DNA of 64,000 bases, taken from the NCBI RefSeq assembly GCF_039535235.1, contig NZ_BAAAWU010000001.1, positions 6,079,001 to 6,143,000 of the forward strand. The letters run 5' to 3'. Of the stretch, positions 17,769 through 25,777 are shown piece after piece. The stretch comes from Streptomyces roseoviridis (lineage in GTDB: Bacteria > Actinomycetota > Actinomycetes > Streptomycetales > Streptomycetaceae). The notes beneath the pieces were generated by a model. It did not search any database. It saw nothing but the letters and a program-made list of their open reading frames with translations, and was not told the origin of the DNA. Numbering within the stretch: the first letter of the stretch is position 1; each line of letters begins with the position of its first letter. The translations under genes and the position numbers were made by a program.

Positions 17769-18397
17769 TGGCCGCCCGCATCGACCACCTCGTCACCTCC
17801 GGCACCTTCAGCCTCGACGGCGGCACCTGGGAGGTCGACAACAACGTCTGGATCGTCGGCGACGACACCGAGGCGATCGTCATCGACGCCGCCCACGACG
17901 CCGACGCGATCCTCGCCGCCCTCGACGGCCGCACCCTGCGCGCCATCGTCTGCACCCACGCCCACGACGACCACATCGGCGCGGCCCCCGCCCTCGCCGC
18001 CGCCACCGGCGCCCGGATCCTGCTCCACCCCGCCGACCAGCCGCTGTGGAAGCTGACCCACCCCGACCACACCCCCGACGGCGACCTCGCCGACGGCCAG
18101 GTCCTCACCATCGCCGGGACCGACCTCCACGTCCTGCACACCCCCGGCCACGCCCCCGGCGCCGTCTGCCTCCACGCCCCCGACCTCGGCACCGTCTTCA
18201 CCGGCGACACCCTCTTCCAGGGCGGCCCCGGCGCCACCGGCCGGTCCTTCTCCGACTTCCCGACCATCATCGACTCGATCAGGGACAGGCTCCTCACCCT
18301 GCCGCCGCGGACCGTGGTCCGCACCGGCCACGGCGACCCCACCACCGTCGGCGCCGAGGCGCCGCACCTCGAGGAATGGATCAACCGGGGCCACTGA
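17768..18397 (+). CDS. MBL-fold hydrolase partner of MscR
   Basis: This is a 209-residue glyoxalase II-like protein. The metal motif THAHDDH is at 63-69, with further ligands in HTPGHAPGAV and FTGDTLF. It begins within the stop codon of mscR, so the two are coupled. By family context it probably hydrolyses S-formylmycothiol or another mycothiol thioester, finishing formaldehyde detoxification; this is inference from the conserved gene pair. Its 3' end overlaps the convergent pseudouridine synthase gene by 17 bases. Confidence 0.85.
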   Translation: MAARIDHLVTSGTFSLDGGTWEVDNNVWIVGDDTEAIVIDAAHDADAILAALDGRTLRAIVCTHAHDDHIGAAPALAAATGARILLHPADQPLWKLTHPDHTPDGDLADGQVLTIAGTDLHVLHTPGHAPGAVCLHAPDLGTVFTGDTLFQGGPGATGRSFSDFPTIIDSIRDRLLTLPPRTVVRTGHGDPTTVGAEAPHLEEWINRGH

Positions 18398-19328
18398 GCC
18401 GCAGCCGGCTCTCGAAACGCCTCTCCACGCCCGAGAACGGGTCGGTGAACTCCAGCCACCGCGCCAGCAACCGCAGCGGCCGCCCGAAGTCCTCCGGCCC
18501 GTCCTCCCGCACCACCGGGTACAGCGGATCGTCCAGGATCGGCAGGCCCAGCGCGTTCATGTGCACCCGCAGCTGATGGGTCCGCCCGGTCACCGGCACC
18601 AGCCGGTACCGGGCCAGACCGCCCGCCCGCGCGAGGAGCTCCACCCGGCTCTCGGCGTTCGGCTCGCCCGGCACCTCCCGTGCCGCCTGCACACCCCGCT
18701 CCTTCTCGATCCGGCTGCGCACCGTCACCGGCAGCGCCACCCGGGGGTCGTACGGCGCCACCGCCTCGTACGCCTTGGACACCCTCCGATCCCGGAACAG
18801 CGTCTGGTACGCGCCCCGGTCCTCGGGCCGTACGACGAACAGCACGAGCCCCGCCGTCAGCCGGTCGAGCCGGTGCGCCGGCTGCAACGCGGGCAGGCCC
18901 AGCTCCCGGCGCAGGCGCGCGAGCGCCGTCTCGGTCACGTGCCGGCCGCGCGGCATCGTCGCCAGGAAGTGCGGCTTGTCCGCGATCACGATCCGCTCGT
19001 CCCGGTACACCACCCCGACCTCGAACGGCACCCGCTCCTCCACCGGGAACTCCCGGTGGAACCACAGAAAGCGCCCCGCCGCGTACGGCTCGTCACCCCC
19101 GGCCGGCCGCCCGTCGGCCCCCACGAAGCAGCCGTCCCGCAGCATCCGCTCGACCCGGCCGGCCCCGACCGCCGCCGCGTACCGGTCCCGCAGGTGGTCC
19201 CCGACGGTCGCCCACACCCCACCGGGATCCTCGGGCAGCCGCACCCGCACCGCGTCGACCCCGTCCCGCTGGGGCAGCGGAGAGGCGGGGGCCTTCGTCC
19301 TGCGTCGCACCGGTCCTCCCGCCTCCAC
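18381..19328 (-). CDS. RluA-family RNA pseudouridine synthase
   Basis: This 315-residue protein has the RluA catalytic motif HRLDRLTAG (catalytic Asp after Leu). Also conserved are the preceding VVYRDERIVIADKPH and downstream RVELLARAG and GRTHQLRVHM. It converts uridine to pseudouridine in rRNA or tRNA; the target site is not predictable. It has a non-S4 N-terminal extension of about 100 residues, as in the branch annotated as RluA-like in actinobacteria. It is transcribed towards mscR and its partner and lies downstream of tRNA-Leu with a terminator in between. Confidence 0.88.
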   Translation of the reverse strand: MEAGGPVRRRTKAPASPLPQRDGVDAVRVRLPEDPGGVWATVGDHLRDRYAAAVGAGRVERMLRDGCFVGADGRPAGGDEPYAAGRFLWFHREFPVEERVPFEVGVVYRDERIVIADKPHFLATMPRGRHVTETALARLRRELGLPALQPAHRLDRLTAGLVLFVVRPEDRGAYQTLFRDRRVSKAYEAVAPYDPRVALPVTVRSRIEKERGVQAAREVPGEPNAESRVELLARAGGLARYRLVPVTGRTHQLRVHMNALGLPILDDPLYPVVREDGPEDFGRPLRLLARWLEFTDPFSGVERRFESRLRLSGPG

Positions 19329-19389
19329 AAGGCCGTGATCAGGCCATGATCAGGCCATGATCAAGTCATCGTCTTCGGGCAACGACAAG

Positions 19390-19416
19390 AAGGACCCCAC
19401 GTGGTGTGGGGTCCTT
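19390..19416 (-). terminator. Terminator downstream of tRNA-Leu
   Basis: AAGGACCCCAC and GTGGGGTCCTT form an 11-bp perfect stem with a 5-base loop. On the minus strand it is followed by CTTGTCGTTG. It lies four bases after the tRNA 3' end. Confidence 0.8.
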
Positions 19417-19419
19417 CGC

Positions 19420-19507
19420 TGGTGTCCGAGGGGGGACTTGAACCCCCACGCCCGATAAAGGGCACTAGCACCTCAAGCTAGCGCGTCTGCCATTCCGCCA
19501 CCCGGAC
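19420..19507 (-). tRNA. tRNA-Leu, anticodon GAG
   Basis: The minus strand folds as an 88-base class II tRNA including the encoded CCA. The 5' arm GTCCGGG pairs with CTCGGAC (one G-T pair). The D-arm region is GGCGGAATGGCAGAC. The anticodon stem-loop is CTAGC-TTGAGGT-GCTAG, giving anticodon GAG (reads CUC and CUU). There is a long variable arm with stem GCCC...GGGC, and the T-loop GTTCAAGTC. A terminator hairpin follows. No integrase or duplicated 3' end was seen next to it. Confidence 0.95.
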
Positions 19508-19717
19508 AGGTGTCTTGTCCTCCCGGCCCCGCTGGGCCGTTCCGACGAGGAAAACCATAGCAAACATTCGAGGTGGCCGATCACCACCCCCTCGGCGGTC
19601 TCGGCATGTGACGGCCGCATGTCGCCGGGTGGACGGCCTTGGGTGCCGAGGGGCCCGCACGGGAGGATGGGGGCGACCACCAGTCATCACGTGGGGCACG
19701 TAGTGGGAGGAAGCAGC

Positions 19718-21043
19718 GTGAGCGAGTCGAACACCGGCAGGGGCGTCACGGGCGAGGACGAGGTCGTCGACCTGTGCCGTGACCTGATCCGCATCGACAC
19801 CAGCAACTACGGCGACCACTCGGGGCCGGGAGAGCGGGCGGCGGCCGAGTACGTCGCGGAGAAGCTCGCCGAGGTCGGACTCGAGCCGAAGATCATCGAG
19901 TCGCACAAGGGGCGGGCCTCCACCGTCGCCCGGATCGAGGGCGAGGACCCCTCGCGGCCGGCCCTCCTCATCCACGGCCACACCGACGTCGTCCCGGCCA
20001 ACGCCGAGGACTGGACCCACCACCCCTTCTCCGGCGAGATCGCCGACGGCTGCGTCTGGGGCCGCGGCGCCGTCGACATGAAGGACATGGACGCGATGAC
20101 CCTGGCGGTCGTCCGCGACCGGCTGCGCAGCGGCCGCAAGCCGCCGCGTGACATCGTGCTCGCCTTCCTCGCCGACGAGGAGGCCGGCGGTACCTACGGC
20201 GCCCGCCACCTCGTCGACAAGCACCGCGACCTCTTCGACGGGGTCACGGAGGCGATCGGCGAGGTCGGCGGCTTCTCCTTCACCGTGAACGAGAACCTCC
20301 GCCTCTACCTGGTCGAGACCGCCCAGAAGGGCATGCACTGGATGCGGCTGACCGTCGAGGGCACCGCCGGCCACGGCTCCATGACCAACGACGACAACGC
20401 CATCACCGAACTGTGCGAGGCGGTCGGCCGGCTCGGCCGCCACACCTGGCCGGTGCGCGTCACCAAGACCGTGCGGTCCTTCCTCGACGAGCTCTCCGAC
20501 GCCCTCGGCACCCCCCTCGACCCCGAGGACATGGACGCCACGCTCGCCAAGCTCGGCGGCATCGCCAAGATGATCGGCGCCACCCTGCGCAACTCCGCCG
20601 CCCCCACCATGCTCGGCGCCGGCTACAAGGTGAACGTCATCCCCGGCCAGGCCACCGCGCACGTCGACGGCCGCTTCCTGCCCGGTTACGAGGAGGAGTT
20701 CCTGGCCGACCTCGACCGCATCCTCGGCCCCCGCGTCAAGCGCGAGGACGTGCACGGCGACAAGGCCCTGGAGACCAGCTTCGACGGCGACCTGGTCGAC
20801 GCCATGCAGCTGGCCCTGCGTGCCGAGGACCCGATCGCCCGGGCCGTGCCGTACATGCTCTCCGGCGGCACCGACGCGAAGTCCTTCGACGACCTCGGCA
20901 TCCGCTGCTTCGGCTTCGCCCCGCTCCAGCTGCCGCCGGAGCTCGACTTCGCCGGCATGTTCCACGGGGTCGACGAGCGGGTGCCGGTGGACGGCCTGAA
21001 GTTCGGTGTGCGGGTCCTCGACCGGTTCATCGACGCCTCCTGA
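19718..21043 (+). CDS. M20 family metallopeptidase (dipeptidase/deacylase type)
   Basis: This is a 441-residue protein with a GTG start and a strong ribosome site (GGGAGGAAG). The M20 co-catalytic zinc motifs are visible: LLIHGHTDVVP, GRGAVDMKDM and the catalytic pair in FLADEEAGG. A later HGSM and YMLSGGTDAKSF complete the metal site and the dimerisation-domain pattern. It cleaves small peptides or N-acyl amino acids in the cytoplasm; the substrate is not known. No signal peptide is present. The predicted upstream extension to 19619 overlaps the tRNA leader region and is rejected. Confidence 0.88.
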   Translation: MSESNTGRGVTGEDEVVDLCRDLIRIDTSNYGDHSGPGERAAAEYVAEKLAEVGLEPKIIESHKGRASTVARIEGEDPSRPALLIHGHTDVVPANAEDWTHHPFSGEIADGCVWGRGAVDMKDMDAMTLAVVRDRLRSGRKPPRDIVLAFLADEEAGGTYGARHLVDKHRDLFDGVTEAIGEVGGFSFTVNENLRLYLVETAQKGMHWMRLTVEGTAGHGSMTNDDNAITELCEAVGRLGRHTWPVRVTKTVRSFLDELSDALGTPLDPEDMDATLAKLGGIAKMIGATLRNSAAPTMLGAGYKVNVIPGQATAHVDGRFLPGYEEEFLADLDRILGPRVKREDVHGDKALETSFDGDLVDAMQLALRAEDPIARAVPYMLSGGTDAKSFDDLGIRCFGFAPLQLPPELDFAGMFHGVDERVPVDGLKFGVRVLDRFIDAS

Positions 21044-21149
21044 CGGTCACCGTGCGTGCGGGAAATCGCTCGCGCGTGCAGTCCTGCCCGGAACGGGTGA
21101 ATGCCCGAGGAGCCTCGTAGCCACCCCGGTTCCCCCTCGTTACAGGTGT

Positions 21150-21172
21150 TGCGGTCCGCGGCTGGGACCGCA
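21150..21172 (+). other. Hairpin in the chpH 5' leader
   Basis: TGCGGTCC (21150-21157) pairs with GGACCGCA (21165-21172) across a 7-base loop. It ends nine bases before the AAGGAGG ribosome site of chpH. It could stabilise the abundant chaplin mRNA or affect ribosome access. It has no T-run, so it is not a terminator. Confidence 0.45.
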
Positions 21173-21191
21173 TTGCCTACAAGGAGGAATA

Positions 21192-21425
21192 ATGATCAAG
21201 AAGGTCGTCGCTGCTGCGGCTGCCACCGGCGGTCTCGTTCTCGCGGGTGCGGGCATGGCCGTTGCCGACGCGGGTGCCCAGGGTGCGGCCATCGGTTCCC
21301 CCGGTGTCCTCTCGGGCAACGTCGTCCAGGTGCCGGTCCACGTTCCCGTGAACGTGTGCGGGAACACGGTCACCATCATCGGGCTGCTGAACCCCACCTT
21401 CGGCAACACCTGCATCAACGCCTGA
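21192..21425 (+). CDS. chpH: Short chaplin ChpH
   Basis: This 77-residue secreted protein has a signal peptide (MIKKVVAAAAATGG, cleavage after AVA near residue 25). It is followed by one chaplin domain: SPGVLSGNVVQVPVHVPVNVC leading to GNTCINA (key residues: two cysteines, GN, VPVNVCGN, LLNPTFGN). It is nearly identical in pattern to S. coelicolor ChpH. Chaplins assemble into amyloid-like fibrils at the cell surface that lower surface tension so aerial hyphae can emerge. The AAGGAGG site at 21181 fixes the start. It sits directly before chpC, as in S. coelicolor. Confidence 0.95.
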   Translation: MIKKVVAAAAATGGLVLAGAGMAVADAGAQGAAIGSPGVLSGNVVQVPVHVPVNVCGNTVTIIGLLNPTFGNTCINA

Positions 21426-21460
21426 CGTTGTGCCTCGACCCCTGAGGGTCTGAGCCAAGG

Positions 21461-21497
21461 CCGGCCCCGGAGTGCGTGCCATGCACTCCGGGGCCGG
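21461..21497 (+). terminator. Terminator between chpH and chpC
   Basis: CCGGCCCCGGAGTGC pairs perfectly with GCACTCCGGGGCCGG (15 bp, 7-base loop). It is followed by TGGTTGTT. It separates the two chaplin genes, allowing independent expression. Confidence 0.8.
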
Positions 21498-21535
21498 TGG
21501 TTGTTCCGTCACGAGCAGAGAAGCAGGTAACAGCA

Positions 21536-22279
21536 ATGCGACAGGTCACACGCATCACCCGCAAGAGCATCCTGGTCGTCGCGGCGGCGGGCGGCATGAT
21601 CGCCCTCGGCGGCGGCCACGCGCAGGCCGGCTCCGGCGCGAGCGGTACGGCGTCCGACTCACCGGGCGTCGCGTCCGGCAACAGCGTCCAGGCCCCGGTC
21701 CACGCCCCGGTCAACGTCTGCGGCAACACCGTCAACGTCGTCGGACTGCTGAACCCGGCGTTCGGCAACTCCTGCGCCAACCAGAGCGCGCCGGGCGGCT
21801 ACGGGGACGACGGCGGTTCCTCCGCCGGCGGCCACACCTCCGACTCGCCGGGCGTCGGCTCCGGCAACAACGTCCAGGTGCCGGTCGAGGCCCCGGTGAA
21901 CGTCTGCGGCAACGGCGTCACGGGCATCGGCCTCGGCAACGCCGCCGGCCCCAACGACTGCGGCTACGGCGTCGAGCCGACGCCTCCCGGGCACCCGGGA
22001 GAGCCGGGGGAGCCGGGCAACCCCGGGAACCCGGAGAACCCGGGCAAGCCCGAGAACCCGGGCGGGCCCGGCGACTCCGGGGGCGAGCACCCGGAGAACC
22101 CCGGTACCCCCGGCACCCCGGGCGAGGGGCCGAACCAGCCCGGCCCCCACGCGCAGGACCGGCCCACCGAGGAGCTCGCGCACACCGGCGCGAGCACGCT
22201 CGGTATCGCCGTACCGGTCGGCGCGGGTCTGCTGCTCGCCGGCTCCGTGATCTACCGCCGGGCCCGCCGCAGCGCGTAG
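21536..22279 (+). CDS. chpC: Long chaplin ChpC with sortase signal
   Basis: This 247-residue protein has a signal peptide (to about residue 31) and two chaplin domains (about 41-82 and 103-143), each with two cysteines. A Gly/Pro-rich spacer (about 150-208) follows, with collagen-like [12 protein letters not shown] triplets. The C-terminal LAHTG (214-218) is a class E sortase signal, followed by a membrane helix and RRARRSA. Sortase anchors it to peptidoglycan so that short chaplins such as ChpH can polymerise on it. The second domain is less typical than the first ([11 protein letters not shown] instead of [10 protein letters not shown]). The start is the ATG at 21536. Confidence 0.93.
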   Translation: MRQVTRITRKSILVVAAAGGMIALGGGHAQAGSGASGTASDSPGVASGNSVQAPVHAPVNVCGNTVNVVGLLNPAFGNSCANQSAPGGYGDDGGSSAGGHTSDSPGVGSGNNVQVPVEAPVNVCGNGVTGIGLGNAAGPNDCGYGVEPTPPGHPGEPGEPGNPGNPENPGKPENPGGPGDSGGEHPENPGTPGTPGEGPNQPGPHAQDRPTEELAHTGASTLGIAVPVGAGLLLAGSVIYRRARRSA

Positions 22280-22306
22280 TCCCGCCGGGCGGCACGGCGA
22301 AAGGAG

Positions 22307-22332
22307 AGGGCCCCGCGATCTCGCGGGGCCCT
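22307..22332. terminator. Bidirectional terminator after chpC
   Basis: AGGGCCCCGCGA and TCGCGGGGCCCT form a 12-base inverted repeat with almost no loop, then TTCG. It serves the convergent chpC and DUF5703 genes. Confidence 0.75.
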
Positions 22333-22337
22333 TCGTC

Positions 22338-22526
22338 TCACCAGGTGGCGCGGATCTGACGGATGATGCGCCGCCGCAGCCGCACCCTGCGGCTGCCGTC
22401 GCGGTGCAGGCTCAGTCGGTCCAACTCCCAGTGTCCGTACTCGGCATGGTCGGTCAAAAGCCGCGTCGCCTCCTTGCGGGAGACGCCGCGCGGCACGTAC
22501 ACATCGACAAATTCGTATTCCGGCAT
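22338..22526 (-). CDS. DUF5703 family small protein
   Basis: This is a 62-residue protein with an ATG at 22526. It is rich in Arg towards the C-terminus (RRVRLRRRIIRQIR), with an N-terminal EYEFVDVYVPRGVSR. The conserved position beside chpC and the sequence fit the small actinobacterial DUF5703 family. No function is known. The basic tail could bind nucleic acid, which is inference. It diverges from the next gene with only 47 bases between starts. Confidence 0.75.
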   Translation of the reverse strand: MPEYEFVDVYVPRGVSRKEATRLLTDHAEYGHWELDRLSLHRDGSRRVRLRRRIIRQIRATW

Positions 22527-22560
22527 CGCATCTATTGTGCGGCCAAGGGTCCGGTACGGA

Positions 22561-22566
22561 TAGCGT
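22561..22566 (+). promoter_or_regulatory. -10 box, leaderless start candidate
   Basis: TAGCGT lies eight bases before the ATG at 22574. TTGTGC upstream (22535-22540) is 20 bases away, longer than usual. Confidence 0.3.
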
Positions 22567-22573
22567 CTGTCCT

Positions 22574-23203
22574 ATGTCTGATGCTGCGCAGCCCACCGCT
22601 GCCGAGGTACGCGCCGCCGCCGAGGCGGTCAAAGCCGCACTGGACCGCCACCTCGCGGCGGTCGAGGGACGCACCGGGGACGACGACCCGGCCGTCTACG
22701 AGGCCTTCAACGCGCTCGCGGCGGCGGCGGAGGCGTACGACGAGGCCCTCTACGACCGGTACGACGAGGTCACCCCCTTCGAGATCCCCGGCGCCGACGA
22801 CTCCCTGCCGCCCTACGCGGGACCGGAGGAGCCGCACGCCCTCAGCGTGCTGATCCGCCGCGACTACGCCGTGGTGGAGCCCCAGCGGCTCATCGCCCAG
22901 GCCCGCCGGGTGACCGACCCCGACCGGGACGAGGTCGCGGGGACGACCCACGCGGCGCTCGGAGTCCTCTTCGGCGAGTACGAACCTGACGAAATCGCGT
23001 CCCGTCACAAGGAATTCGGCCTGGAGGAGGGCGACTCCACGCTCTGGGTCGAGGCCGCCGAGGAACTGCCCGAACCGGGGGAGTGGCTGCACGCCCCCTT
23101 CGAGCAGGCCGACCCCGAGCGGATCGTCTGCCGCTTCGACATCAGCGCCGTCTTCGACGACGAGCCGGACGAGGACCTGGAGCACCGGGCCCGCCCGGCC
23201 TGA
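22574..23203 (+). CDS. Conserved actinobacterial protein of unknown function
   Basis: This 209-residue, strongly acidic protein has no signal peptide or membrane helix. The first third is a predicted helical, Ala/Glu-rich segment (AAEVRAAAEAVKAALDRH). A conserved central part follows (PYAGPEEPHALSVLIRRDYAV). The C-terminus is acidic and has FDDEPDEDLEH. I do not recognise a characterised family. It is conserved next to the chaplin region in Streptomyces by gene order. The ATG at 22574 is used because the earlier GTG would place the start inside the promoter. Confidence 0.7.
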   Translation: MSDAAQPTAAEVRAAAEAVKAALDRHLAAVEGRTGDDDPAVYEAFNALAAAAEAYDEALYDRYDEVTPFEIPGADDSLPPYAGPEEPHALSVLIRRDYAVVEPQRLIAQARRVTDPDRDEVAGTTHAALGVLFGEYEPDEIASRHKEFGLEEGDSTLWVEAAEELPEPGEWLHAPFEQADPERIVCRFDISAVFDDEPDEDLEHRARPA

Positions 23204-23250
23204 TCGATCCCCGGCCACGGGACCAGAGGATCAAGAGACCACGGGACCAC

Positions 23251-23297
23251 GCGCCACGGGCGCCCCTCCGCGAGAGCGGGGAGGGCGCCCGTGGCGC
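23251..23297. terminator. Long bidirectional terminator hairpin
   Basis: GCGCCACGGGCGCCC... and ...GGGCGCCCGTGGCGC pair over about 19 bases around a short GCGAGAGC centre. It lies between two convergent genes. Confidence 0.75.
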
Positions 23298-23323
23298 GTG
23301 GCGCTTCGCGCGTCCGCGCGGTG

Positions 23324-25777
23324 CTACGCCTCGTCCTCGTGGAGCAGCGTCTCCAGGAGCGGGCGCAGCCGGGTCGTGCGCTCGGGGGTCCGGCCCTCGG
23401 CCACCGCGCGCGGCAGCGCCTGGTCGACGCCGTGCACGACCGAGAGGTGCCGCTCGGCCCGACCGAACGCCGTGTACACCCAGGCCCTGCTCAGGCCCGC
23501 GGCCGCGTCCCCGGGCAGCACCACGACCGCCGCCGGCCAGCATGACCCGACCGCCTGGTGCGCGGTCAGCGCCCAGCCGTGCCGCAACGACGACTCGACC
23601 CGCTCCTTCGGTACGACGACCCGCTCCCCGGCGCAGTCCAGGTGCAGGCCCTCGGCGTCGGCCGAGACGACCGTGCCGGTGACCGTGCGGCCCGGGGCGG
23701 GGGAGTGGGCCACCCGGTCGCCCGGGTCGTACCCGCCGAAGCGGCCGGGGCCGGGGTTGAGCCGCTGCTTGAGGGCGGCGTTGAGCGCGCGGGTGCCGGC
23801 GGAGCCGCCGTGTCCGACGGTGATCACCTGGGTCTGCCCGGCGGGCACCCCGAGCGCCCGCGGGATCGAGTCGGCGACGAGCTGCACCGTGCGGTGCACC
23901 GCCTCTCCGGCGTCCCGGACCGGGACGATCACGACCTCCTTGCCGGGGGCGTCGACCTGCGTCAGCTCGCCGACGCCGACGCCCGACACCAGCTCGCCGA
24001 TCGGGCCCGGATCGGGGGTGCGCGAGGCGATCTGCGGCACGACGCGGGCCGCGAGCAGGTCGGCGAACACCCGGCCCGGTCCGGCCGACCCCAGCACGTG
24101 CGGGTCGCCGCTGAGCACCAGGCGGCAGCCGTCGGGCAGCGCCTCGACCAGCGCGGCGGCGCTCTCCACGTCGAGCTGCGGCGCGTCGAGCACCACCAGC
24201 AGGTCGAGCGCGAGGGCGCCCTCCGCGTCGCGGCCGGGCCCCGCCGCACCGGACAGAAGCCCGGCCACGGTCACGGCGCCCTCGCGCGTGGTGTGTGCCG
24301 CCACCGCCGCCCGCAGTCCCCGGGCACGGGCCTGCCGGGCCAGCGCGACCGGCTCGGCGCGGGCGGCCTCGCCACCCGTGTGCAGCACGAGACCGTGGCC
24401 TCCCGCGGCGCGGGCCAGCTCGGGGCCGTCCCACTGCTCGGGCCGGACCGTACGGATCAGGCGGGCGACGCCGTCGGCGAGGCTCTCCTCCGCGAGCGCG
24501 TACCGCTCGAGCCCGAGCAGCACCGGCACCTCGGGGCGCGACCCGCCCGCTCCGCCCTCGGCCGGCTCCTCCTGCCCGTCCTGCTCCTCCTCGTCCTCCT
24601 CCTGGAAGACGAGGACGGCGGCTTCGGACACCGCGAGGTCGACGGCCTGGTCGGGCTCGGGCACTGCCAGCCGGCCGAGTCCCTCCCGCACGGCTCCGAT
24701 CTCCAGGGCCGTGTGGCCCTTCAGCGCGGCCTGCTCCAGGAGCCAGGCGGTGAGGGCCACGACCCGGCGCGGATCGGCGGGACCGCACTGCGGGCCGAGG
24801 AGCGCCCGCGCGAAGCCGTCCGCCTGCTCCGGCCGCACCCCCGGCACGGCGAGCAACTGCCACGGATCCTCCTGAAGGGCCCGCGCCGCGCCTTCACCGA
24901 GCACGGTGGCCACCGGCCCGGCGAGCGTCTCGGGTGCCCCGCCGCGCCCGAGGACCTGCCGCACGGACGCCGTCGTCTCCTCGGTCACCACCGGTGCCGG
25001 GGGCACGGGCGGACGGACGGTCGTCTCCGGTGCCGCTGCCGCCACGGGACGCGGCGGCGCGGGCGTCTCGACGCGCGGGACCGCGACCGGCCTGGCGCCG
25101 CTCTCCACGGCCCGTACGGCCGCGAGGAGATCGGCGGCCGTCCCGCTCAGCTTCGCGCCCGCCTCCACGGGCCCGCCCCGCTCGGCCTTCCGCTGCTCGA
25201 TCCTGGCCCGCAACTCCCGCTGGGCGGCGAGCTCGGCCTCCGCCGCGGACACCTCACGTGCGGCGGCGTCGTTCCCGGCGGGAGTCCCGTTCCCGGTCTC
25301 GGCTTCGCCCTCCGCGTCGTTCCCGGCGGGAGTCCCGTCCCCGGTCTCGGCTTCGCCCTCCGCGTCGCTCCCGGCGGGGGCCTCCTGCCCGGTGGCTTCT
25401 GCGGTCGTGTCGTCATCCCGGCCCGCACCGGACTCGGCGTCACCCGCCTCCTCCGGCTCCTCGGCCGCCGGTCCCCGCGCCTCCGCGTCGTCGTCCCCGG
25501 GCGCCTCCCCACGGGCGCCCTCGTCCCGTCCGGTCACCTCGCGGGTCTCCTGAGCGGCGGCCTGGGCCTCCGGCGCACCGGCGGTGGCCTCCGTGCCGTC
25601 CGCCGAGCGCGCGGCACCGTCCGCGGACGCCGGGCCGTCCCCGGCGGCCGTGCGGGCCGGGTCGGCTGGGGCCGTGGTGTCCGCGCCGGGGGCGGCGTCG
25701 TCGGCCGGCCCGGCCTCGGGCCGGGGCGTGAGGGCGTCGGCGGCCTCGGGCGTGTTCTCCCCGGAAGGCTCGGTCAC
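23324..25777 (-). CDS. RecD-like protein with HhH region and degenerate ATPase motifs
   Basis: This is an 817-residue protein. The first ~250 residues are Ala/Glu/Gly-rich low-complexity sequence, including a 16-residue repeat. A helix-hairpin-helix-like region follows (VRQVLGRGGAPE, LAVPGVRPEQADGFA) as in RecD2 helicases. Then come two RecA-like domains. The expected Walker A is replaced by LVLHTGGEAARAEP (about 459-472) with no GxGK[ST], and the expected DEAQ box is LDAPQLD (about 520). The C-terminal UvrD_C_2 element is LTAHQAVGSCW. It is therefore related to RecD-type helicases but probably does not hydrolyse ATP normally. It overlaps the downstream aldo/keto reductase by ATGA. Confidence 0.75.
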   Translation of the reverse strand: MTEPSGENTPEAADALTPRPEAGPADDAAPGADTTAPADPARTAAGDGPASADGAARSADGTEATAGAPEAQAAAQETREVTGRDEGARGEAPGDDDAEARGPAAEEPEEAGDAESGAGRDDDTTAEATGQEAPAGSDAEGEAETGDGTPAGNDAEGEAETGNGTPAGNDAAAREVSAAEAELAAQRELRARIEQRKAERGGPVEAGAKLSGTAADLLAAVRAVESGARPVAVPRVETPAPPRPVAAAAPETTVRPPVPPAPVVTEETTASVRQVLGRGGAPETLAGPVATVLGEGAARALQEDPWQLLAVPGVRPEQADGFARALLGPQCGPADPRRVVALTAWLLEQAALKGHTALEIGAVREGLGRLAVPEPDQAVDLAVSEAAVLVFQEEDEEEQDGQEEPAEGGAGGSRPEVPVLLGLERYALAEESLADGVARLIRTVRPEQWDGPELARAAGGHGLVLHTGGEAARAEPVALARQARARGLRAAVAAHTTREGAVTVAGLLSGAAGPGRDAEGALALDLLVVLDAPQLDVESAAALVEALPDGCRLVLSGDPHVLGSAGPGRVFADLLAARVVPQIASRTPDPGPIGELVSGVGVGELTQVDAPGKEVVIVPVRDAGEAVHRTVQLVADSIPRALGVPAGQTQVITVGHGGSAGTRALNAALKQRLNPGPGRFGGYDPGDRVAHSPAPGRTVTGTVVSADAEGLHLDCAGERVVVPKERVESSLRHGWALTAHQAVGSCWPAAVVVLPGDAAAGLSRAWVYTAFGRAERHLSVVHGVDQALPRAVAEGRTPERTTRLRPLLETLLHEDEA
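25266..25378. repeat. 48-bp in-frame tandem repeat in the RecD-like gene
   Basis: A 48-base unit starts at 25266 and again at 25314, with a partial third copy. It encodes GEAETGxGTPAGNDAE-type 16-residue repeats in the disordered N-terminal part (about residues 133-170). Copy number is likely to vary between strains. Confidence 0.75.

Noticed and set aside
19420-19507. tRNA-Leu as an integration site for a mobile element
   Set aside because: No integrase, no repeated tRNA 3' end and only core genes on both sides.
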